Virus record (IMG/VR): IMGVR_UViG_3300037088_001212
Span: 1 to 21,219 of that record
Source of the DNA: a virus
Reading direction: 5' to 3' (one strand)
Length of the DNA: 21,219 nt
The position numbers and the translations under genes are program-made. A model generated the notes under the pieces. The model saw only the letters and a program-made list of their open reading frames with translations, did no database searches and was not told where the DNA came from. This document shows positions 7,454 to 13,989 of this stretch, one piece after another; position 1 is the stretch's first letter; each line of letters starts with the position of its first letter.

Positions 7454-8025
7454 ACCCGGCGATGACGGCACCTCCTGCGGATTTCGCGCCGTTCTTGATC
7501 GAGCAAGCGAGACTCCGGGCAAGCCTGCTCCGCGCCAGCTTCGGTCTTGGATCGGACGAATGGGAAGACCTCCGCCAGGAACTGGCCATGGACTGTCTGC
7601 GGCGCCTGGTGAATTTTGATCCGGCGCGGAGTGACTGGCGACAGTTTGTGCACAGCGTGGTGCGGAATCACTCCTGTGTCTTGGCATCACGCCTTTCGGC
7701 GCGGCCGTCGATGTACCCGATCGATGTCGACGTCGACGCTGATCAGGCGGAAACCGTCGCGGACCGGGATTCCGATTACGAGGAAAACCGAGATGGCATC
7801 TCGTCGATCGAGCTGCAGATCGACGTGCGGCATGTGCTTGCCGGTCTTACCCCCGACCAGAGGGCAATCGCCCGCCTTCTTTCCCGGTTTTCGATGCGCG
7901 CTGTTCGGCGGATGACCGGGCTGAGCGCCGCGCAACTGGACCGGAGGCTTCGCCGCATTCGCGCCGCCTTTATTGCGGCGGGATTCCACCCAGTTGCGGA
8001 GCGGCTGAAAGGGGGCGAACGATGA
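7450..8025 (+). CDS. sigma-70-family-like protein (ECF-type)
   Basis: A 191-residue protein with the two-domain layout of small sigma factors. Residues ~36-82 resemble region 2: WEDLRQELAMDCLRRL, an FDP turn, then WRQFVHSVVRNH, as in the -10-binding and core-binding helices. An acidic linker (DVDVDADQAETVADRDSDYEE) follows. Residues ~130-182 resemble region 4: LTPDQRAIARLLSRF, then MRAVRRMTGLSAAQLDRRLR with a helix-turn-helix pattern. If functional it would redirect host RNA polymerase to element promoters; alternatively it is a sigma-derived DNA-binding regulator. Divergence in region 2 makes activity uncertain. Strong AGGAGGTG ribosome binding site at 7437-7444, with four-base overlaps to both neighbours. 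Confidence 0.72.
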   Translation: MNPAMTAPPADFAPFLIEQARLRASLLRASFGLGSDEWEDLRQELAMDCLRRLVNFDPARSDWRQFVHSVVRNHSCVLASRLSARPSMYPIDVDVDADQAETVADRDSDYEENRDGISSIELQIDVRHVLAGLTPDQRAIARLLSRFSMRAVRRMTGLSAAQLDRRLRRIRAAFIAAGFHPVAERLKGGER

Positions 8026-9041
8026 CGGCCCTCCCGATCATCTCGACGTATTCGATGTGGAGTCTGTTTCGAAACTGCCGCAAGGCGGTGGAGTGGCGCT
8101 TCATCGAACAGCTCGTGCCGCTGCTGCGCGATCATAACCTCCATTTCGGCTCGCTCATTCACGAGTGCCTGGAGCTATGGCATGGGCAGCGCGACCTCGC
8201 ACTTGTGCTGGATCGCATCGACCGGCTCTGTCGCAACCGCGCCCAGGACGAGGACCAGAAGCGCGACTGGTTCAACGCCACGGCGATGATGACGGCCTAT
8301 TCGGCGCGCTATGCGACGGAGGAGTTTGAGATCGTCGCGCTGGAGAAAACCTTCCAAGGCGCGATCGTCAATCCGGCGACCGGCGCGGCGTCACGCAGTT
8401 TTGTCCTGGCCGGCAAGATCGATGGCATTGTGCGCATCGGCGGCGAGTACTTTGTGCTGGAGCACAAAACGGCGTCGCAGCTCGATGCCGATTACCTCGA
8501 GAAGCTCTGGACCGACTTCCAGATCACGCTCTACGCCTATTACATCGAGCAGACGCTCGGTGTCCCAATCACCGGCATCCTATACAACGTGCTCGTCAAG
8601 GCCCGCCTGCAACAGGGTAAGGGCGAGACGGTCGAGGAATATGAGACGCGGCGCGCCGAGCTGCTCGCCAAATCAAAGAAGGGCAAGACCACGGCGAAGC
8701 GCAAGCTGCCCGAGTCCGACGAGGAGTTCGCCGCCCGGCTCGCCGAGAAGTACGCCGACCCGCTGATGTTCCACCGGGAGATGCTTTATCTCTCGCGTGA
8801 CCGCTTCGACATCCTGTGCAGCGAACTGTGGGAGCTCACGCAAGCATTTCTCGACGCCCGGCGCCGGGGAGTTTTCTACCAGAACACCGCGTTCTGCTTC
8901 AACTACCAACGGCCGTGCGCGTACTTCGCGCTGTGCCGCTCCAACGGCAATCCAAACGTCATCGACAACTTCTTTCAGCGCGTGGCACCCAATGAGGAGC
9001 TGCGCGTGTTACCTCCACCAACAACCGAACCGGCCTTCTAA
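8022..9041 (+). CDS. PD-(D/E)XK nuclease, Cas4/RecB-like, probable Fe-S protein
   Basis: Predicted DNA exonuclease of the RecB/Cas4 superfamily. The catalytic motifs are in the expected order: FGSLIHECLELW with His47, GKIDGIV with Asp134, EYFVLEHKTAS with Glu147 and Lys149, and the QITLY motif (Gln167, Tyr171). One cysteine near the N-terminus (Cys19, in FRNCRK) and three near the C-terminus (Cys292, Cys299, Cys305 in CFNYQRPCAYFALC) match the four-cysteine arrangement that holds a 4Fe-4S cluster in Cas4 and AddB. A charged insertion (about residues 200-250) separates the parts. With the Sak4-like ATPase directly downstream, it probably resects DNA ends for single-strand annealing or replication-coupled recombination. 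No CRISPR genes are near, so a Cas4 spacer-acquisition role is not suggested. Confidence 0.88.
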   Translation: MTALPIISTYSMWSLFRNCRKAVEWRFIEQLVPLLRDHNLHFGSLIHECLELWHGQRDLALVLDRIDRLCRNRAQDEDQKRDWFNATAMMTAYSARYATEEFEIVALEKTFQGAIVNPATGAASRSFVLAGKIDGIVRIGGEYFVLEHKTASQLDADYLEKLWTDFQITLYAYYIEQTLGVPITGILYNVLVKARLQQGKGETVEEYETRRAELLAKSKKGKTTAKRKLPESDEEFAARLAEKYADPLMFHREMLYLSRDRFDILCSELWELTQAFLDARRRGVFYQNTAFCFNYQRPCAYFALCRSNGNPNVIDNFFQRVAPNEELRVLPPPTTEPAF

Positions 9042-9056
9042 AGGAGATCCATCGAA

Positions 9057-9803
9057 ATGGCATTGCTACCCAGCGCCAAGACCGCGCCGAAGCCGAATCT
9101 GGCCGACCTGACCGTGCTCACATACGGGCAGACGAAGATCGGCAAGTCGACCTTTTGCTCGAACTCAGAGAGTGCAGTGTTCCTGGCCACCGAGCCGGGA
9201 TTGAACGCGCTCGACGTCTTCCAGGTGCCGATCCAATCCTGGGACGAACTGCTGGCCACCTGCGCCGAAATCATCGACGGGAAGCACCCCTTCAAAACGG
9301 TGATCATCGACACCATCGACAACGCCTACAAATTCTGCACGGACTCCATCCTCAAGAAGTTCAAGATCGAGCATGAGTCCGATCTCGGTTACGGCAAGGG
9401 CTACGCGATCGTCAACAACGAATTCCAGCGCGTCGTGACGAAGCTGGCGTTTTTGCCCTATGGACTCTTCCTGGTCTCACACGCCAAGGAGATCGAGGTT
9501 GAGACGCGCACGGGCAAGTACACGCGGATCGTACCGACACTGCCCGACAAGGCTCGCAAGATCGTGCTCGGCATGGTCGACATGGTTCTGTACTGCGATC
9601 TGGAAGTAACCGTTGGCGAAAACGGGGAGCAGAGGATGCGGCGGGTGATTCGCACCAAGCCGAGCCTCTACTATGAGGCCGGCGACCGGACCGGGCGGCT
9701 GCCGGAGACGCTCGACCTCGACTTCTCCAAGTTCTACGAGGCCTTCAACACGGCGGTCGCGCCGTTGAAGCCGCAAACTGCCAAAGCATCCGCAACGAAG
9801 TGA
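9057..9803 (+). CDS. Sak4-like RecA-fold ATPase (AAA_24 type)
   Basis: A 248-residue P-loop ATPase. Walker A is GQTKIGKST (residues 24-32) and Walker B is FKTVIIDTID with Asp85. A later strand with GLFLVSHAKEIE fits the sensor segment of RecA-like proteins. Size, motif spacing and context (nuclease, DUF669, helicase) match phage Sak4-like single-strand annealing or recombination proteins. It would bind ssDNA and promote annealing or strand exchange in phage recombination; the exact activity is inferred. The ribosome binding site AAAGGAGA lies about 9 bases before the ATG. A 15-base gap to the nuclease and a 22-base gap to DUF669 keep it in the operon. The lysine/alanine-rich C-terminal tail is probably unstructured. 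Confidence 0.87.
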   Translation: MALLPSAKTAPKPNLADLTVLTYGQTKIGKSTFCSNSESAVFLATEPGLNALDVFQVPIQSWDELLATCAEIIDGKHPFKTVIIDTIDNAYKFCTDSILKKFKIEHESDLGYGKGYAIVNNEFQRVVTKLAFLPYGLFLVSHAKEIEVETRTGKYTRIVPTLPDKARKIVLGMVDMVLYCDLEVTVGENGEQRMRRVIRTKPSLYYEAGDRTGRLPETLDLDFSKFYEAFNTAVAPLKPQTAKASATK

Positions 9804-9825
9804 ATTCTCAACAGGAGCAAACACG

Positions 9826-10284
9826 ATGAGTAACAAACCGATTGATCTGTCTCAATTTGACGCCGGCTTCCGGTCGGAGCAGGCCGCCGAGCGCGGTGAT
9901 TTCGAGAGCGTGCCCGACGGGAAGTACCAGGTGAACGTCGAGAAGGCCGAACTGACCGAAGCACATACCTCGGGCAACCCGATGCTGAAGTGGACGCTGC
10001 GCGTAATCGCGCCGCAATGCGTGAACCGACTGATGTGGCGCAACAGCGTCATCACGCAGAAGACGCTCAAGTATTTGAAGGCCGATCTGCACCTGTGCGG
10101 GCTCGACCTCGAGCGGCTGTCCGATCTGCCGAATCATCTCAGGCGCCTTCTGGACGTGAAGCTCGAAGTCACGAAAAAGACCAAGGGCGACAACGAGAAC
10201 ATCTTCTTCAACCGCCGCATCGACAACGATCGCGCGCCCGGCAACTTCCGGCAGGAGGCGGGCGACGCCCTTGTCCCGTTCTAA
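9826..10284 (+). CDS. DUF669 family protein (phage ssDNA-binding-like)
   Basis: A 152-residue protein with DUF669 features: the N-terminal SQFDAGF, then PDGKYQVNVEKAELTEA, a GNPMLKWTLRVI strand, and a C-terminal basic part ending in an asparagine-rich strand (NENIFFNRRIDND). Proteins of this family occur beside Sak4-like ATPases in phage recombination modules and are thought to act like single-strand DNA binding proteins, with an OB-like fold; this is family knowledge plus context, not shown here. Ribosome binding site CAGGAG, 7-8 bases before the ATG. Its 3' end overlaps the ERCC4 nuclease gene by 14 bases, in another frame. Confidence 0.85.
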   Translation: MSNKPIDLSQFDAGFRSEQAAERGDFESVPDGKYQVNVEKAELTEAHTSGNPMLKWTLRVIAPQCVNRLMWRNSVITQKTLKYLKADLHLCGLDLERLSDLPNHLRRLLDVKLEVTKKTKGDNENIFFNRRIDNDRAPGNFRQEAGDALVPF

Positions 10285-10720
10285 TCCGGGACTGCCCACG
10301 ATCCTCACCGACACGCGAGAGCAGGAGCCCTACTCCTTCGATCCCCGGCTGGCGGCCACCGAGCGCCGCGCGCTGCCGGCCGGGGATTACTCCGTGGCGG
10401 GCCTCGAAGGTGTGGTGGCGGTGGAGCGGAAGAGCCTCGACGATTTCGTCTCCACTGTCATCCATTCCCGCGAGCGTTTCCACCGGGAATTGCAGAAGTT
10501 GGCCGATTACCGGGCGGCGTGCGTGGTGGTTGAGGCGGGCGTCCTCGATGTCCTGCAGAGGCGCTATCGCGGCGCGGCGCACCCGAGTGCCGTGCTTGGC
10601 AGCGCGCTCTCCATCATCCTCGACTTCCGTGTCCCGGTGTTTTTTTGTTCGAGCCGCCAGGCGGCCTGCCATTTCGTGCAGGCATATCTGCTAGGCGCAC
10701 ACAAGAGGTGGAGCATATGA
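10271..10720 (+). CDS. ERCC4-type nuclease
   Basis: A small (149 aa) XPF/ERCC4-fold nuclease. The active-site motifs are visible: Asp14 in LTDTREQEP, GDYSV around residues 38-42, and the ERKxxxD signature with Glu52, Arg53, Lys54 and Asp58 (ERKSLDDF). No helix-hairpin-helix domain is attached, as is common in phage versions. Predicted to cut branched or flapped DNA during recombination or replication. The start is probably TTG at 10271, since no ATG or GTG lies in frame nearby; AGGAGG at 10253-10258 supports it with a spacing of about 12 bases. The last codons overlap the RecD2-like helicase start (ATGA, 10717-10720), so the two are coupled. Confidence 0.85.
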   Translation: MSRSNPGLPTILTDTREQEPYSFDPRLAATERRALPAGDYSVAGLEGVVAVERKSLDDFVSTVIHSRERFHRELQKLADYRAACVVVEAGVLDVLQRRYRGAAHPSAVLGSALSIILDFRVPVFFCSSRQAACHFVQAYLLGAHKRWSI

Positions 10721-12942
10721 CGGATGCCGCAGTCGCGGAGGTTCAAACGAGCCTCCGCGGCATCGTGGAAATCGTGTTCTATTCCGGCGTGACGTTTAGC
10801 GCCGGAAAATTGCGCACTCCGGACGGCGATCTTGCCACCTTTGCCGGCAAGATCTTCGTCCGCGCAGGCGAGTCCGTCCGGCTGGAAGGACACTGGGCCA
10901 AACATCCGAAATACGGCCGGCAGTTTGCCGCGGAGAACCTTGGTTATGACCTGGAGATGGATGCGGATGGCCTGGCCAATTTCCTGGCGAACCATCCGGA
11001 TGTGAAGGGTATCGGCCCGGCGAAGGCGCGCGCGATCGCCGATGAGTTTGGCCGCAGCTTCGATACGGTCATTCGTACTTCGCCGGAGCGCGTCGCGAGC
11101 GTCGCCAGAATTCCCATCGAGGCTGCTCTCGCGCTGAAGCGTCTTTGGGTCGCGAACGCCGACTTCAACGCGGCGATGACGTATCTCTCGCGCTTTGGCT
11201 TGACGCATCACCAGGTCACGACGCTGGTAGATCGCTTCGGCAGCCAGGTCGTGCCCCTTCTGCAGCGGGATCCGTACGTGCTCGTTCGTGAGATCCGCGG
11301 CTTCGGCTTCAAGCGAGTCGACAAGATCGCCCGCAAGATGGGCACGCCGAAGGATCTGCCGTCGCGCATCCGTGCCGGGCTGGCGTTTTGCGTTGCGGAG
11401 GCTCTCGACGACGGCCACTGCTGGGTGGAGTATGAAGATCTCCTCGACCGCGCCAAGACGCTACTGGTGATGGATACCCTGGATTGCCGCGAGGTGATTG
11501 AAGGCCATCTGGAAGCGCTGATTGCCGAGGCGCAGTTGGTTTGCCTGCCCTTTGCTCGGCTCGTTGTCGCCGATCCGGAGATCCATCGGATGGAGGCGGA
11601 GCTCGCCGAAATTCTGCGCGAAGCCGGGCATGCTAACCCGCACGTTGTCACCAATGTCGAGAGGCTGCTCGACGCCGAGGCCGGCGAGCTGAACCCCGAC
11701 CAACGGGCCGCCGTGCGTAATGCATTCTGTTACTCCCTCTCGCTGATGACCGGCGGCGCGGGCAGCGGTAAGACCTACGCCGTCTCGTCGATCACGACCA
11801 TCGCCGAACGCCTCGAACTGAGTGTAGTGCTCGCTGCGCCCACGGGCAAGGCGGCGAAGCGACTGGAAGAGGTGGTCGGCCACGAGGCCAGCACCATTCA
11901 CCGGCTGCTCGGCTACAACGGCCGCAATTACTCGCGCGACGCGCTCAATCCTATCGAGGCCGACATCCTGGTCATCGACGAAGTTTCGATGGTGGACATC
12001 CCGCTGGCTTGGCAGCTCTTTCAAGCCATCGACCGCAGCCGCACGGCGGTGGTTCTCGTTGGCGACCACAACCAACTGCCCCCGGTGGGGCCCGGCAATC
12101 TGCTGCGCGATCTTGTCCAGTCCCGCGCGATTCCCACCACGGTGCTCACGCACATCATCCGCCAGGCGGGCGTCCTGAAGGAGAACTCCACGGCGGTCCT
12201 GGACGGCGAAGTACGGCCAACTACGGACGTGCGGCTAGGTGCGCGCCGGCCCTGGTACGTGATTGATAAGTTCACCGACAGCCTCGATGTCCGCCGCATG
12301 CTGATGCTCCTGTTTGATGAAGTCCTGAAGGAGCGCCTCGGTTACGATCTGCTGCGGGACGTGCAGGTTCTGACGCCCATGCATAAGGGGCCGCTCGGGA
12401 CAGTTGAGCTGAACACCGAGCTGCAGCGGCTTCTGCAGTTGAAGCTCAACGGGGTTGCGGTCGCCGATGTAGAGCCCGGGCGGCGGCCCCGTCTCTATGC
12501 CGGCGACAAGGTGATCCAGACCAAGAACGACTACGAATTGGACGTGATGAACGGCGCCATGGGCGTCGTGCTCGAGGCGGGCAAGGACGGCAGCCTGGCC
12601 ATCGACTTCGACGGGCGCGCCGTGCAGATCGAAGCCGACTCGGATGCCGTGAACTACATCCAGTTGGCCTACGCGACGTCGATCCACAAGGTGCAGGGCT
12701 CGGAGTTTCCCTGCGCGGTTGTGATTGCCCACAAGTCGCATTCCTTCATGCATCACCGCAATCTGCTCTACACCGCGGTAACGCGGGCAATGGAATCCGT
12801 GATTCTGCTGGGCGACAGGTGGGGTATCGAAAACTGCGCCTCCAAGCGCCAAGTGGATCGCCGTAACACGTTCCTGTCATTTCTGCTGCATCCAGATCAT
12901 GATTCGACCGCCCAAGCCTTGTGGCAAGGCCCGGAGAACTGA
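10717..12942 (+). CDS. RecD2-like SF1B DNA helicase
   Basis: A 741-residue helicase. The ATG at 10717 follows AAGAGGTGG and overlaps the upstream stop; the open frame before it is discarded. The N-terminal region has two helix-hairpin-helix-like segments (GIGPAKARAI from residue 98, GFGFKRVDKI from residue 195) typical of RecD2. The motor follows: Walker A GGAGSGKT (346-353), AAPTGKAAKRL, motif II DEVSMVD (Asp421-Glu422), GDHNQLPPVG and IIRQAG. The C-terminal UvrD-like part has IHKVQGSEF and LLYTAVTRAME. RecD2 enzymes are 5'-3' helicases; in a phage operon this is likely the replicative or recombination helicase, working with the neighbouring nucleases. All core motifs look intact. Confidence 0.93.
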   Translation: MTDAAVAEVQTSLRGIVEIVFYSGVTFSAGKLRTPDGDLATFAGKIFVRAGESVRLEGHWAKHPKYGRQFAAENLGYDLEMDADGLANFLANHPDVKGIGPAKARAIADEFGRSFDTVIRTSPERVASVARIPIEAALALKRLWVANADFNAAMTYLSRFGLTHHQVTTLVDRFGSQVVPLLQRDPYVLVREIRGFGFKRVDKIARKMGTPKDLPSRIRAGLAFCVAEALDDGHCWVEYEDLLDRAKTLLVMDTLDCREVIEGHLEALIAEAQLVCLPFARLVVADPEIHRMEAELAEILREAGHANPHVVTNVERLLDAEAGELNPDQRAAVRNAFCYSLSLMTGGAGSGKTYAVSSITTIAERLELSVVLAAPTGKAAKRLEEVVGHEASTIHRLLGYNGRNYSRDALNPIEADILVIDEVSMVDIPLAWQLFQAIDRSRTAVVLVGDHNQLPPVGPGNLLRDLVQSRAIPTTVLTHIIRQAGVLKENSTAVLDGEVRPTTDVRLGARRPWYVIDKFTDSLDVRRMLMLLFDEVLKERLGYDLLRDVQVLTPMHKGPLGTVELNTELQRLLQLKLNGVAVADVEPGRRPRLYAGDKVIQTKNDYELDVMNGAMGVVLEAGKDGSLAIDFDGRAVQIEADSDAVNYIQLAYATSIHKVQGSEFPCAVVIAHKSHSFMHHRNLLYTAVTRAMESVILLGDRWGIENCASKRQVDRRNTFLSFLLHPDHDSTAQALWQGPEN

Positions 12943-12951
12943 GGACAGACA

Positions 12952-13989
12952 ATGCCGAGGTTTATTGATCATCTGCTGGCGGAGAAGAAGTGGCACGTCA
13001 GCGGGATGGGACTCCCGCCGTGGATGATTGCTGGCGGAGAGGTTCTAGTAAAACGTGTGGCCAGAACCCGTCGTATGCTCCATGGGTCCAACGTCGTCCT
13101 GATCGACAACGTGGCCGAATATTACTACTCCCACCACGTCGATGCGAAGCGTGGCCCGGATGGGCCGGAGCAGTTCCCGCAATTGGCCCCGCCCTTTCCG
13201 ATGGCATTCTACGAGTACACGCTCCCGCCCTGGATGTACGACACGCTTTTCACTGATGCAGAAAACGGGGCGCCACGCGCGCTGAATCAAGTCGGAGTGC
13301 TGGTCACCGCTGTGGAGACAAGCGACATCCATGTTAACCCGAGTGAGCACAGCCCGCTTTCCAGTGTTCTCAGTGAGTGTAAGATCGGGTTGCCGCCAAA
13401 ATGGTATCTATGCATTGAGCTGTTCGCTGGAGACCGCACAGATCGCATCCCCTGGTCTCCTGTCCTTCGGGTGGGCTTAACGGTCGATGCTGACGGCGCG
13501 CTCGCTTGTGATCCACGCTATGGCATCTGGGCACTCGATGACCGGATCACGGACAATTCGGCGATAGAACAACACCGTTTCTGGACATTGATGCCGCTTG
13601 TCTATCCGGCATTGCTGGCCAACTCGTTCCTGCACTGCCGCAACGTCAGCACGGAGGAGCATGTGCCGTCGGCCAAACTCAACAAGGCATATCTGAGACG
13701 CCACGGGCTGCCGCTCTTCCGTTACAAGACGCTCACCATAGAGCCGATGAAGCGCATCCTGCGCAAGGAGGGGCAGGTCGAAGCCAATGGCCTTTCCAAG
13801 GCACTTTACATCTGTCGCGGGCACTTCAAGGATTATCGGGAATCTGCCGGCCTTTTTGGAAAGCATAAAGGCCTTTTCTGGTGGGATATGCACGCACGGG
13901 GGGCCCTCGACCACGGTGTCGTGGTGAAGGATTACGCAATCAAACTGCCGAACTCACAGGCGGTGAACCCGCTGGAGACGCAGTCGTGA
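12952..13989 (+). CDS. conserved protein of unknown function (345 aa)
   Basis: Family not named here. ATG at 12952 follows GAGGA; nine bases separate it from the helicase, and its stop overlaps the primase GTG (GTGA, 13986-13989). The N-terminal ~120 residues are aromatic- and proline-rich (PPFPMAFYEYTLPPWMYD). The middle has alternating strands and helices. The C-terminal ~80 residues contain a basic segment with KALYICRGHFKDY followed by GLFGKHKGLFWWDMHARG, a block I remember from hypothetical proteins on mobile elements of many phyla. No nucleotide-binding or catalytic motif is evident; scattered cysteines do not form a clear pair. Position between helicase and primase suggests a replication role, by context only. 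Confidence 0.82.
   Translation: MPRFIDHLLAEKKWHVSGMGLPPWMIAGGEVLVKRVARTRRMLHGSNVVLIDNVAEYYYSHHVDAKRGPDGPEQFPQLAPPFPMAFYEYTLPPWMYDTLFTDAENGAPRALNQVGVLVTAVETSDIHVNPSEHSPLSSVLSECKIGLPPKWYLCIELFAGDRTDRIPWSPVLRVGLTVDADGALACDPRYGIWALDDRITDNSAIEQHRFWTLMPLVYPALLANSFLHCRNVSTEEHVPSAKLNKAYLRRHGLPLFRYKTLTIEPMKRILRKEGQVEANGLSKALYICRGHFKDYRESAGLFGKHKGLFWWDMHARGALDHGVVVKDYAIKLPNSQAVNPLETQS

Noticed and set aside
7718-7745. GTCGACGTCGAC palindrome in the sigma-like gene
   Set aside because: Produced by repeated Asp-Val codons in the acidic linker; short and inside coding sequence.
8022-9041. Reading the Cas4-like nuclease as evidence of a CRISPR-Cas locus
   Set aside because: No repeats or other cas genes in the window; phage recombination neighbours explain it better.
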